A stretch of 15,139 bases of DNA from Thermoleophilia bacterium (GCA_029858755.1 JAOUEK010000008.1:1-15139); one strand, 5' to 3'; shown: positions 1 through 7,669, counted from the stretch's first letter. The notes: generated from the letters alone by a model not told the origin. A program made the numbers and translations.

Positions 1-2
1 AC

Positions 3-2720
3 GGGCTCGCCGAGTTCGCACGTCGCTGCCGGGAGGTCGTCGTCCGCTCCTCCGCGGAGCTGACCAAGGGCTCGATCCGCCTCGGGCAGTGGATGGACTG
101 GGGCACGGACTACTACACGTTCTCCGACACGAACATCGAGTACATCTGGCGCTTCCTGCAGATCGTCCACGAGCGCGGGTGGCTCTACCTCGGGCATCGC
201 TCGACCGAGTGGTGCCCCCGGTGCGGCACGTCGATCTCCACGCACGAGCTGCACGGGCACTACGAGGACCGCGTCGACCCCTCGCTCCGCGTGCGCTTCC
301 CGCTCCTCGACCGGCACGGCGAGGCAATCGTCGTCTGGACGACCACGCCGTGGACGCTCCCGGCCAACGTCGCGGCGGCCGTCCACCCCGATGCCGAGTA
401 CGGGCGCACCGCGATCGGCGATTGGCTCGCCGTCGCGCTGCATCCCGGCGAGGCGTTCGTGGAGCGAATGCGCGGCGCCGAGCTCGCTGGCTGGCGCTAC
501 ACGGGACCCTTCGACACGCTGCCGCCCGGCGCGGAGGTCGAGCATAGGGTGATCACGTGGGAGGACGTCTCGCTCGACACGGGGACGGGGATCGTGCACA
601 TCGCCCCGGGATGCGGCTCCGAGGACTTCGAGCTGTCGCGTGAGCACGACCTCGCGGTGCTCCAACCCGTCGACGAGGCGGGGCGCTTCTACGAGACCTA
701 CGGCTGGCTGCACGGCCTGTCCACGGTCGAGGCCGCGGATCAGATCGTCGGCAACCTCGACGAGCGCGGCCTGCTCGTGGAGGCCACGACCTACGAGCAC
801 AGCTACCCGTTCTGCTGGCGCTGTCACACGCCGCTGATCTTCCGACTCGCCGACGACTGGTTCATCGGCGTGGAGGAGGTGCGCCCCCAGCTACTGTCGG
901 CGAACGCAGCGGTCGAGTGGACGCCGGAGTACATGGGGAAGCGCATGGACGACTGGCTGCGCAACCTCGGCGACTGGAACATCTCCCGCAGGCGCTACTA
1001 CGGGCTGCCGCTCCCCATCTACCCGTGCCAGTGCGGGCAGGTGAACGTGATCGGCTCCCGCAGCGAGCTCGAGCAGCGAGCCGTCTCCGGCTTGGAGCAG
1101 CTCGAGGAGCTCCGACGGCCCTGGATCGACGAGGTGCCGATCCGCTGCACCGCGTGCGACGAGCCCGTGCGGCGGGTGACGGAGGTGGGGGACGTCTGGC
1201 TCGACGCCGGCATCGTCCCCTTCTCGACGCTCGGCTGGCAGAACGAGACATGGGTGGACCAGGGGTACGCGACCGGGGCGGCGCGAGGGCTGACGACGGC
1301 CGATCTCCCCGACCACGCGTACTGGGAGCGGTGGTTCCCGGCCGACTGGGTCTCGGAGATGCGCGAGCAGATCCGGCTGTGGTTCTACTCGCAGCTCTTC
1401 ATGTCCGTGGCGCTCGTCGGCCGGGCGCCGTACCGGAAGGTGCTCGGCTACGAGAAGATGCTGGACGAGCACGGGCGCGAGATGCACGGCTCGTGGGGGA
1501 ACCTGATCGCCGCCGAGGACGCGTTCTCCCGGATGGGGGCAGACGTCATGCGCTGGCAGTACTGCGCGCAGCCGCCCGACCGCAACCTGCTCTTCGGCTA
1601 CGGGCCGGCGCAGGAGATCAAGCGCAAGCTGCTGACGCTCTGGAACTCGACGCGCTTCCTCGTCGACTACGCGAACGTCGAGGGCTGGGAGCCGACGTGG
1701 GCCGATCTCGGGGCTGGCCCGGCCGGCGCCGTCGAGCCGCTCGACCGCTGGCTCGTGGAGCGGACGAGGCAGCTCGTCCAGGAGGCCACCGACGCGTACG
1801 AGCGCTGGCTGACGGTCGACGTGATGCGGGCCTTCGAGAGCTTCGTCGAGGACGTCTCCAACTGGTACATCCGCCGCTCGCGGCGGCGCTTCTGGGACGG
1901 CGACGAGGCCGCGCTCGCCACGCTGTGGCACGCGCTGACGACCGGGTTGCGCGTGGTGGCCCCCGTGATGCCGTTCCTCGCCGACCACCTCTGGCGCGTG
2001 CTCACTGGCCCGTGCGCGGAGGCTCCGGATTCGGTTCATCTCGCCGGCTGGCCCGAGCCGCCCGCGGCGAACCGCGAGCTGCTCGACGAGGTCGGCGACG
2101 TGCGCCGCGTGGTGGAGCTGGCGCGCCAGGCTCGGCAGACCTCCGGGATGAAGCTGCGGCAGCCGCTGCGGCGGCTCGTCGTCGAGGGTGCGCCCCGAGC
2201 GGAGGCGCATGCCGCGGAGATCGGCGACGAGCTGCGCGTCCGGGAGGTGACGTTCGCCCCCGTCGAGGCGGAGCTCCTCGTGAAGCCGAACTTGCCCGTG
2301 CTCGGCCCGCGGCTGGGCGCCGCGCTCGCCGCGGTGCGGGCCGCCCTGCAGGACGGCGCCTTCGAGCAGCTCCCGGACGGGGGCGTTCTCGCCGCCGGGC
2401 ACGAGCTCGGCCCCGGCGACGTGCTCGTGGAGCGGAGCGGCCGCAAGGGGTGGGCGGTGGCCGGCGACGCCGGCGTCACCGTCGCCCTCGACCTGCACCT
2501 CGACGACCGGCTGCTGCGCGAGGGGCGTGTGTACGAGCTGATCCACCGTGTGAACACCATGCGCAAGGAGGCCGGGCTCGAGCTGACCGACCGCATCCGG
2601 CTGACGATCCCCTCGACGGACGCCGACTTGCTCGAGCACGCGGAGTGGATCAAGGCCGAGACGCTCGCGGTGTCGCTCGACGCGGACGGCGACGACGTGC
2701 CGGTGCTGGCGACGACGTGA
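3..2720 (+). CDS. ileS: Isoleucyl-tRNA synthetase, 5'-truncated by window edge
   Basis: This enzyme charges tRNA-Ile with isoleucine in the cytoplasm. The reading frame is open from base 3, so the true start and the HIGH motif lie left of the window; the first in-frame ATG (93) is internal, inside the family motif RLGQWMDW. Visible parts in order: the CP1 editing domain (WTTTPWTLPAN near 339-371, GTGIVHIAPG near 582-611), four Cys pairs that look zinc-binding (CPRC 213-224, CWRC 813-824, CQC 1026-1034, CTAC 1146-1157), the catalytic second half with NISRRRYYGLPLP, the anticodon-binding helical domain including WYIRRSRRRFW, and a long C-terminal domain as in the roughly 1,040-residue bacterial type-2 IleS. 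About 905 residues are present. The KMSKS position reads EMHGSW (1479-1496), which departs from the canonical loop. Its TGA overlaps the GTG of the next gene. ValS and LeuS are less likely because the editing and WYIRRSRRRFW motifs are those of IleS. Confidence 0.93.
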   Translation, partial: GLAEFARRCREVVVRSSAELTKGSIRLGQWMDWGTDYYTFSDTNIEYIWRFLQIVHERGWLYLGHRSTEWCPRCGTSISTHELHGHYEDRVDPSLRVRFPLLDRHGEAIVVWTTTPWTLPANVAAAVHPDAEYGRTAIGDWLAVALHPGEAFVERMRGAELAGWRYTGPFDTLPPGAEVEHRVITWEDVSLDTGTGIVHIAPGCGSEDFELSREHDLAVLQPVDEAGRFYETYGWLHGLSTVEAADQIVGNLDERGLLVEATTYEHSYPFCWRCHTPLIFRLADDWFIGVEEVRPQLLSANAAVEWTPEYMGKRMDDWLRNLGDWNISRRRYYGLPLPIYPCQCGQVNVIGSRSELEQRAVSGLEQLEELRRPWIDEVPIRCTACDEPVRRVTEVGDVWLDAGIVPFSTLGWQNETWVDQGYATGAARGLTTADLPDHAYWERWFPADWVSEMREQIRLWFYSQLFMSVALVGRAPYRKVLGYEKMLDEHGREMHGSWGNLIAAEDAFSRMGADVMRWQYCAQPPDRNLLFGYGPAQEIKRKLLTLWNSTRFLVDYANVEGWEPTWADLGAGPAGAVEPLDRWLVERTRQLVQEATDAYERWLTVDVMRAFESFVEDVSNWYIRRSRRRFWDGDEAALATLWHALTTGLRVVAPVMPFLADHLWRVLTGPCAEAPDSVHLAGWPEPPAANRELLDEVGDVRRVVELARQARQTSGMKLRQPLRRLVVEGAPRAEAHAAEIGDELRVREVTFAPVEAELLVKPNLPVLGPRLGAALAAVRAALQDGAFEQLPDGGVLAAGHELGPGDVLVERSGRKGWAVAGDAGVTVALDLHLDDRLLREGRVYELIHRVNTMRKEAGLELTDRIRLTIPSTDADLLEHAEWIKAETLAVSLDADGDDVPVLATT

Positions 2721-3667
2721 CCCCGCTGCGCCTGGGGGTCGTGGGCCTCGGCCGCCTCGCAGAGGTCGGCTACCTTCCTGCGATCCGCTCGCTCCACGGC
2801 GTCGTCGAGCTCGCGGGTGTCGCCGACAGGCTGGTCTCGCGCTGCACGACGCTCGCACCGGACGTGCCCGGCTTCGCGGGCACCGGCGCGCTGGTCCACG
2901 GAGTCGAGCTCGACCTGGTCGTGGTGGCGACGCCGCCGGGCCGTCACGTCCTCGACGCCGGGGCCGCGGCCGATGCCGGAGTCGCGACGCTCGTGGAGAA
3001 GCCTCCCGCCGCCACGGTGACGGAGGCCCTGGCGCTGAACGCGCTGACGCCCAGGCCCTGGATCGGGCTCGACCGGCGGTTCGACCCTTCGGTGGCACGC
3101 CTCCGCGAGACGATCGACGCGTTCGTGCCGCCGCTCGAGCTGCGCCTCGCGATGTCCGTCCGCCCCGCCTCGTGGAGGCCGGTGACCCCGCCTCCGCCCG
3201 TGCTGCTCGATCTCGGCCCACACGTCGTCGACCTCGCCGGCTGGCTCACGCGCACCGGCCCCGCCGCAGTCCGGGGCGCCCGAGTCACGGAGTCGGAGGC
3301 GAGCTTCGAGCTCGAGCTCGACTCCGGCGTCGCGCGGTTAGCGCTGTCGCACAGGCGTCCGTGGCAGGAGTCGATCGTGGTCGAGGATGCCGAGGGTCGC
3401 GGCGTACGCCTGGTGCGCGGGGGGCGCCTGAGGCGAGCGGCCCTTCGCGCGCGCCGCGGCGGCCCGAGCCCGCTCGTGGCGACGCTCGCGGAGCAGCTGC
3501 GCGCAGTGTGCGTCGCGCTGCGCGGCGACGCGCCGGACGAGCGTCTCGCCACTGCGGAAGACGGTGTCGCGCTCCTCGGTGCGCTCGCCGCTGCGGAGGC
3601 GTCGGCCGCCGACGGCGGCCGACGGGTCGAGGTCGTGCCCGGGGCGGTGGCCCCATCCTCGCCCTGA
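2717..3667 (+). CDS. Gfo/Idh/MocA family oxidoreductase
   Basis: This is a predicted NAD(P)-dependent sugar or nucleotide-sugar dehydrogenase of 316 residues, slightly short for the family (usually 330-370). An N-terminal Rossmann fold is seen as GVVGLGRLAEVGYLPAI. The family motif EKP is at residues 94-96 and supplies the catalytic Lys. The C-terminal domain carries GPHVVD with H169, matching the family's conserved His. The GTG start at 2717 gives a 4-base GTGA overlap with the ileS stop, and the Rossmann strand begins four residues later, so no other start is plausible. No Shine-Dalgarno sequence is evident, and translation is probably coupled to ileS. The gene ends in a CTGA overlap with the next gene. 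Members of this family often work in surface-sugar pathways, which fits the glycosyltransferases and exporter downstream. The substrate cannot be deduced. Confidence 0.88.
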   Translation: MTPLRLGVVGLGRLAEVGYLPAIRSLHGVVELAGVADRLVSRCTTLAPDVPGFAGTGALVHGVELDLVVVATPPGRHVLDAGAAADAGVATLVEKPPAATVTEALALNALTPRPWIGLDRRFDPSVARLRETIDAFVPPLELRLAMSVRPASWRPVTPPPPVLLDLGPHVVDLAGWLTRTGPAAVRGARVTESEASFELELDSGVARLALSHRRPWQESIVVEDAEGRGVRLVRGGRLRRAALRARRGGPSPLVATLAEQLRAVCVALRGDAPDERLATAEDGVALLGALAAAEASAADGGRRVEVVPGAVAPSSP

Positions 3668-5136
3668 TCGCCTTCGACGCCGCCTGCCGTCCGTTCGTCG
3701 ACGAGCTCGTCGCCGAAGGGCGGCTCCCGAGGCTCGCAGAGCTCCGGCGCTCGGGCACGGAAGTGAGGCTCGTCGGTAACGCAGGGCACTTCGCGGCGGC
3801 CACCTATCCGTCCGCGTGGTCCGGCGCGTCGGTCTCGGAGCACGGCCTCCACTACCCCTTCATGTGGTCGGCGTCCGAGCAGCGGGTGCTGACCTTCGGG
3901 GATGTCCCGGCCCCGACCGCGATGTGGGAGCGGCTCGCGGGCGCCGGTGTCACCTGCGCCGTGGTGGACGCGTACGAGTCGTGGCGACCCGCGGCCATCG
4001 ACGGGGTCTTCGTGCGCGGCTGGCAGTTCCGCAACCGCGTCGTGCTCCGGCCGTGCGTCGTTCCCGAAAGCGCCGTCGATCGCTGGAGGCGGCTTGGGCA
4101 GCGGGCCCCGCGTGCGGAGGAGGTCTTCGGGCGGCCGAGCGAGCGGAGGCTACGACGCCTTGCGGCAGTGCTGACGGCTGCCCCCGCCCGCCTCGCCGAC
4201 CTCGTGGTGGACGTGGTGCGCGACGGCGCCCCCGACGTGCTCGTCTGCTGCTTGTCTGCAGTGCACCTGGCCGGTCATCAGTTCCTCGATCCATCCGTCG
4301 TCGCTCCGGAGCTCGAAGCGCGCGTCGCCGATGAGCTGCAGGCGTCGCTGCGCACGGTCTACGTCGAGGCCGATCGCGCTCTGGGCCGAATCCTCGACGC
4401 GCTGCCGGCGGACGCCGACGTGATCGTCTTCTCGGGCCTCGACATGGGGCCGGACACGAGCAGGACGGACATGCTCGCTCCGCTGCTCGACCTCGTGCTC
4501 GGCCGACGCACGGCCAGCACGACCTCCGCGAGTGGTTGGCGGACACGGTCGCTGGTGCCCGCGTCGCTCCGCGCCGCGGTCGCCGATCGGCTGCCGGACA
4601 GGGTCGCGATCGACCTGGCCGCCCGCCTCGAGCTCCGTGGCGTGGACTGGACGACGACGCGCGCGTTCGCGGTGCCGTCGGACACGACCGGCTTCGTGCG
4701 GCTCAACGTCCGCGGTCGCGAGCGTGACGGCATCGTCGACCCTGCCGACGTCCCCGCGCTCGTCGAGGAGATCCGGGCCGGGCTCGTGACGTTCGAGCTC
4801 CGGAGCGGCGCCCCGGCGGTCGAGGCGGTCGACGCCACCGCGGACGTCGTCCCTGCGGGGCCCGCGGTCGACGCGCTCCCGGACCTCGTGGTGCGGTGGA
4901 GCCACGAGCCGACGCGCCACGACGAACGGCTGGTCTCGCCGGACTTCGGGCTGGTGCGGAGGTCGGGGTGGGGGAGCGGCCGGTCCGGCAACCATCGCTC
5001 GGACGGGTGGGCCCTGATCGTCCCGGGTCGTGCGGCGCTCGGCATCCGGGACGGCGAGCGCGAGGTGACGGATCTCGCCGCGACCGCGCTCGCACGGTTC
5101 GGGCTCGGGCACCGCGGCGCACCGCTGCTGGCCTGA
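3664..5136 (+). CDS. Alkaline-phosphatase-superfamily phosphodiesterase-like protein (CTG start)
   Basis: This 490-residue protein has the layout of type I phosphodiesterase / AlkP-fold hydrolases (COG3379-like). It opens with a hydrophobic strand ending in Asp5, the first metal ligand, followed by the family phrase EGRLPRLAELR. The TYPSAW segment offers Thr47 as candidate nucleophile. It then has VHLAGH (200-205), SGLDMGPD (257-264), GNHRSDGW with His444, and a C-terminal EVTDLAATALARFGL that matches the usual ending. No ATG, GTG or TTG lies in frame close upstream, and the next one (GTG 3763) would remove Asp5. CTG at 3664 overlaps the preceding TGA by four bases, like the previous junction, so I chose it. 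Two motifs that normally carry metal ligands are altered, so activity is uncertain. Context suggests a role with surface-glycan or phospholipid-linked substrates, which is inference. There is no signal peptide or obvious membrane segment. Confidence 0.8.
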   Translation: MIAFDAACRPFVDELVAEGRLPRLAELRRSGTEVRLVGNAGHFAAATYPSAWSGASVSEHGLHYPFMWSASEQRVLTFGDVPAPTAMWERLAGAGVTCAVVDAYESWRPAAIDGVFVRGWQFRNRVVLRPCVVPESAVDRWRRLGQRAPRAEEVFGRPSERRLRRLAAVLTAAPARLADLVVDVVRDGAPDVLVCCLSAVHLAGHQFLDPSVVAPELEARVADELQASLRTVYVEADRALGRILDALPADADVIVFSGLDMGPDTSRTDMLAPLLDLVLGRRTASTTSASGWRTRSLVPASLRAAVADRLPDRVAIDLAARLELRGVDWTTTRAFAVPSDTTGFVRLNVRGRERDGIVDPADVPALVEEIRAGLVTFELRSGAPAVEAVDATADVVPAGPAVDALPDLVVRWSHEPTRHDERLVSPDFGLVRRSGWGSGRSGNHRSDGWALIVPGRAALGIRDGEREVTDLAATALARFGLGHRGAPLLA

Positions 5137-5183
5137 CGGCCGGGCCGCTTGGCTGCGAGCCCGATGCAGCGTTCTGCCGGTGC
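5137..5183. other. Convergent intergenic gap, only a weak stem
   Basis: These 47 bases separate the AlkP-like gene from the convergent ABC ATPase gene. A terminator working in both directions would be expected. The only stem seen is CGGGC (5141-5145) with GCCCG (5159-5163) around a 13-base loop, without a T-run on either strand. I see no convincing intrinsic terminator, so termination may be Rho-dependent or located inside the genes. Confidence 0.25.
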
Positions 5184-5897
5184 TCACGTGGCGAGGTAGC
5201 GGGCCTGCACGTCGGTGAACGGGCCGTCCGCGACGAGCGTCCCGCACTCGAGGAGGATCCCGCGCTCCGCGATCCGCTCGAGCAGAGGATGGTCGTGGCC
5301 GGCCGCGATCACGATGCCCCCACGAGCGACAATGGCGCTCGCAGCTCGCTCGACCACCTCTCGGTACTCGTGGTCGAGAGCCTCGTGAACCTCGTCGAGC
5401 AGCAACACGTCGGGAGCGGCCTCGATCACCACTGCGAAGCCAACCCGGGCTCGCATGCCCTCCGAGTAGCTCATCACCGGCCGGTCGAAGCTCGGCCCGA
5501 GCCCGCTCGCGCTGGCCACGGACGACAGCAGTGCCTCCATCCTTCGCCGCGGCAGCCCGGCGAGCGCAGCGATCAGGGTGGCGTTCTCGCGACCGGTGAG
5601 GACACCCGTCAGCCCGGCATCGGTGGCGAGGAGCGCCCCGATGCGCCCGGAGGTGACGACGGTGCCGTCGTCCGGCGGAAGCACACCTGCTATCGCGCGG
5701 AGCAGGGTCGACTTCCCGGCCCCACTCGGGCCGATCAGAGCGACCGCCTCACCGGGGCCGATCGTGACTGAGATCCCACGCAGCCCCCACGATTCGGTGA
5801 CGCCGCGGCGGAGGCGCGCCAGGACGGGTGTCACGGGACGCTGCTCCCTGTCGAACTGGAAGCGGACGCCGAGGCTCTCGCAAGTGACGCTGGGCAT
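5184..5897 (-). CDS. ABC-2 polysaccharide exporter ATP-binding subunit (Wzt/KpsT/TagH type)
   Basis: This 237-residue ATPase would power export of a lipid-linked polysaccharide across the cytoplasmic membrane with the permease encoded just upstream. Walker A is GPSGAGKST (56-64). The signature is SYSEGMRAR (143-151), the degenerate form typical of polysaccharide exporters. Walker B is VLLLDEV (164-170) with catalytic Glu169, and the H-loop His is 201. About 40 residues precede the first nucleotide-binding strand, as in Wzt/TagH proteins. It lacks the C-terminal carbohydrate-recognition domain of long Wzt proteins, so it resembles KpsT-type or mycobacterial Rv3781-type subunits. ATG 5897 shares its A with the permease stop (TGATG), indicating translational coupling. 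After Walker B the usual Gly-Asp is Leu-Asp, a small deviation. Teichoic acid export is an alternative role, but less likely in a high-GC actinobacterium. Confidence 0.92.
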   Translation of the reverse strand: MPSVTCESLGVRFQFDREQRPVTPVLARLRRGVTESWGLRGISVTIGPGEAVALIGPSGAGKSTLLRAIAGVLPPDDGTVVTSGRIGALLATDAGLTGVLTGRENATLIAALAGLPRRRMEALLSSVASASGLGPSFDRPVMSYSEGMRARVGFAVVIEAAPDVLLLDEVHEALDHEYREVVERAASAIVARGGIVIAAGHDHPLLERIAERGILLECGTLVADGPFTDVQARYLAT

Positions 5898-6694
5898 CAC
5901 TCGACGACCTTGGCGAGGTGTGCTTCCTCGCCGCGATAGACGGGGACGAACAGCCCGAGAAACGCCACGCTGAAGGCGAGTGGGACGAGGATCTGCCACG
6001 GGTCGGGGGCGCGCCCGTACAGGAGCGCGTCCCGATAGCCTTCGAAGAGCCCGCTCAGCGGGTTGGCCTTCAGGAGCGTCGCTGCCGGCTCGGGGACGCC
6101 GTCGAGTGCGACAAGCCCAGGCGCGACGAAGAACAGGGTGCGCACGAAGCTCACTGCGAAGACCGTGAGATCCCGATACCAGACGCCGAAGAGCGTTGCA
6201 GGAACGGACATGCCGAAGGCCAGGAGCACCGTGAGCGGCACGAAGACGAGCAACCAGAGGACGTGCACCGTCGGCGTGACTCGCGACCCCGCCATCACGG
6301 CACCGAGGAGACCGAGCGCGGCGATGAACGCCACCGTCTCCGTGAGCACGGTCGAGAGCGGGAGCAGCTCGCGATCGAAGCGCATGTTGAGGACGATCGC
6401 GCGGCGCAGCCGCACGGCGTTCATCGAGCTCGTGACGGCCATGATCACGAGCTGGAAGGGCACGACGGCGCATGCGATCGACAGGGCCGTGGCACGGCCT
6501 GGGCGGTCGAGCACCGCAGCCACGAGCACCAGGTAGACGCCCAGAGCTGCGAACGGGTCGAGCAGCCATTTGGCGAATCTGAGGCGACCACGCCCGTAGC
6601 GTGCGCGAAGATCGGACGCCGTCAGCGCGAGCAGGACGTCGAGTCGGCCGTTCACGTCGACACGGTGCCGGTCACGGTCCGCGATGCTATGCAT
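5897..6694 (-). CDS. ABC-2 polysaccharide exporter permease (Wzm/KpsM/TagG type)
   Basis: This is the membrane partner of the ATPase that follows it, about 265 residues with six predicted transmembrane segments. The opening LLALTASDLRARYGRGRLRFAKWLLDP is the hallmark of ABC-2 polysaccharide permeases (charged amphipathic segment, then the W-L-L-x-P motif). Hydrophobic helices follow near 6555-6490, 6480-6420, 6360-6290, 6280-6190, 6160-6100 and 5990-5935. The C-terminus is FVPVYRGEEAHLAKVVE, short and cytosolic. The ATG at 6694 gives a normal length but overlaps the divergent glycosyltransferase start by two bases; an in-frame GTG at 6655 (253 codons) would leave a short intergenic gap and still keep the family N-terminus. 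I cannot decide between them, as neither has a clear Shine-Dalgarno sequence. The stop TGA and the ATPase ATG share one base, so the pair is one transcription unit. Confidence 0.9.
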   Translation of the reverse strand: MHSIADRDRHRVDVNGRLDVLLALTASDLRARYGRGRLRFAKWLLDPFAALGVYLVLVAAVLDRPGRATALSIACAVVPFQLVIMAVTSSMNAVRLRRAIVLNMRFDRELLPLSTVLTETVAFIAALGLLGAVMAGSRVTPTVHVLWLLVFVPLTVLLAFGMSVPATLFGVWYRDLTVFAVSFVRTLFFVAPGLVALDGVPEPAATLLKANPLSGLFEGYRDALLYGRAPDPWQILVPLAFSVAFLGLFVPVYRGEEAHLAKVVE

Positions 6695-6699
6695 GGGCG
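6655..6699. promoter_or_regulatory. Overlapping divergent start region (permease / GT2)
   Basis: The permease (minus) and the glycosyltransferase (plus) diverge here with essentially no intergenic space. The segment 6684-6694 is a small AT-rich island containing palindromic ATGCAT (6689-6694). On the minus strand TAGCAT (6689 down to 6684) fits TANNNT and would serve the permease only if its start is GTG 6655. If both early ATGs are used, promoters must lie inside the opposing genes. Evidence is positional only. Confidence 0.25.
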
Positions 6700-7658
6700 T
6701 GCCCGGGAGTCGGAGAGAGCAGGCGGAGGCAGCCGATCCGGGTAGCGGTCGGCCTCGGCCACTGCCGCTCGTCGCGTCACCGGTCACCGTCGTGCTGCCC
6801 ACGTGCGACCGGCCCGCGTCGCTCCGCTCCTGCCTCGGGGCGCTGAGCGCGGTTCGGGGCTCGTGGACGATCCCGGTCGTCGTCGTCGACGACGGCTCCG
6901 GGGAGCCCGCGAAGCCAGGGCACCACGACCACCTGGAGATCACGATCCTGCGCACCGGCGAGCTGGGGCCGGCCGCGGCGCGGAACGTCGGCGCCCGCGC
7001 GGCGTCGACCGAGTTGATCGCGTTCATCGACGACGACTGCGAGCCGCGGCCCGATTGGCTGGAGCGACTCGTGGGCGGTGTCGCCGGCGGGGCCGCGGCT
7101 GTGGGCGGCCGAACAGCGAGCCTCGAGCCCGGCCTCTTCGCGACGGCGTCGCAGGCGCTCCTCGACGTCATGGCGGACGCGGTGAACGAACCGCCGGGCT
7201 CGGCGACGTTCGTGACCGCCAACAACCTCCTCGTACGGCGCGAGGCGTTCCTCTCGATCGGAGGGTTCGACGAGCGGTTTCGGTTGGCTGCCGGCGAAGA
7301 CCGCGACCTGGCCGAGCGCCTCGTCGCGGCCGGGTACGCCGTTTCCTTCGACCCCGAGGTGACGGTTCTCCACCGGCACCCGCGCGACGCCCGGCGCTAC
7401 CTCTCGCAGAACATCAGGTACGGTCGCGGTGCTCTCGCGCTCGTGCGGGCCCGCCGGGCGCGAGCAATGCGGAGGCCGGGGCGGGGCCGCCTCGGGCTGC
7501 TGGCCGCGCTGCTCTCTCGACCGGTGAGGGCGCAGGGCCTCCGCGGGCTCCCGGCGAGCGCCGTCGTCGCCGCTGGTCAGGCCGCCCACGTCGTCGGGTT
7601 CCTCGCAGAGGCGGCGGCACGTCCACACGCTCGCGGCCGGGGTCGCGAGCGCGGGTAA
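6693..7658 (+). CDS. Family 2 glycosyltransferase
   Basis: This is a GT-A fold transferase predicted to move a sugar from a nucleotide-sugar to a growing surface glycan. The catalytic domain begins at VTVVLPTCDRP (about 6783). It has a nucleotide-binding Asp pair (66-67 in VVVVDDGSG), a triple Asp (113-115 in FIDDDCEP) supplying the metal-binding DxD, and the acceptor motif GGFDERF followed by GEDRDLAERL with E202-D203. The C-terminal 80 residues are Arg/Ala-rich and weakly hydrophobic, possibly membrane-associated. ATG 6693 was chosen; ATG 6684 and GTG 6699 are also in frame, and all add about 30 low-complexity residues before the first strand. The start region overlaps the divergent permease start. 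It ends 11 bases before the flavoenzyme gene, and the TAAGG at its end may serve as that gene's ribosome-binding site. The sugar specificity is unknown. Confidence 0.88.
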   Translation: MGVPGSRREQAEAADPGSGRPRPLPLVASPVTVVLPTCDRPASLRSCLGALSAVRGSWTIPVVVVDDGSGEPAKPGHHDHLEITILRTGELGPAAARNVGARAASTELIAFIDDDCEPRPDWLERLVGGVAGGAAAVGGRTASLEPGLFATASQALLDVMADAVNEPPGSATFVTANNLLVRREAFLSIGGFDERFRLAAGEDRDLAERLVAAGYAVSFDPEVTVLHRHPRDARRYLSQNIRYGRGALALVRARRARAMRRPGRGRLGLLAALLSRPVRAQGLRGLPASAVVAAGQAAHVVGFLAEAAARPHARGRGRERG

Positions 7659-7669
7659 GGTCGTCTCGC

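Noticed and set aside
917..2716. In-frame upstream extension of the Gfo/Idh gene
   Set aside because: The extension is out-of-frame sequence of ileS, Arg/Ala-rich, and the Rossmann fold begins right after GTG 2717.
891..3221. Long minus-strand open frame opposite ileS and the Gfo/Idh gene
   Set aside because: Its translation is Arg/Ala/Pro/His-rich without any recognisable motif, and it lies opposite well-conserved IleS and oxidoreductase sequence. It is a GC-skew shadow frame.
3172..3663. Longer N-terminus for the AlkP-like protein from an ATG at 3172
   Set aside because: The extra 164 residues are shadow translation of the Gfo/Idh gene in another frame, rich in Arg, and unlike any AlkP family N-terminus.
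5141..5163. Bidirectional terminator between the convergent genes
   Set aside because: Only a five-base stem with a 13-base loop and no T-run on either strand; kept only as a remark on the gap.
4150..5247. Minus-strand open frame across the AlkP-like gene and the gap to the ABC ATPase
   Set aside because: No motif, typical shadow composition, and it conflicts with the ATPase stop at 5184 and the strong AlkP-type frame.
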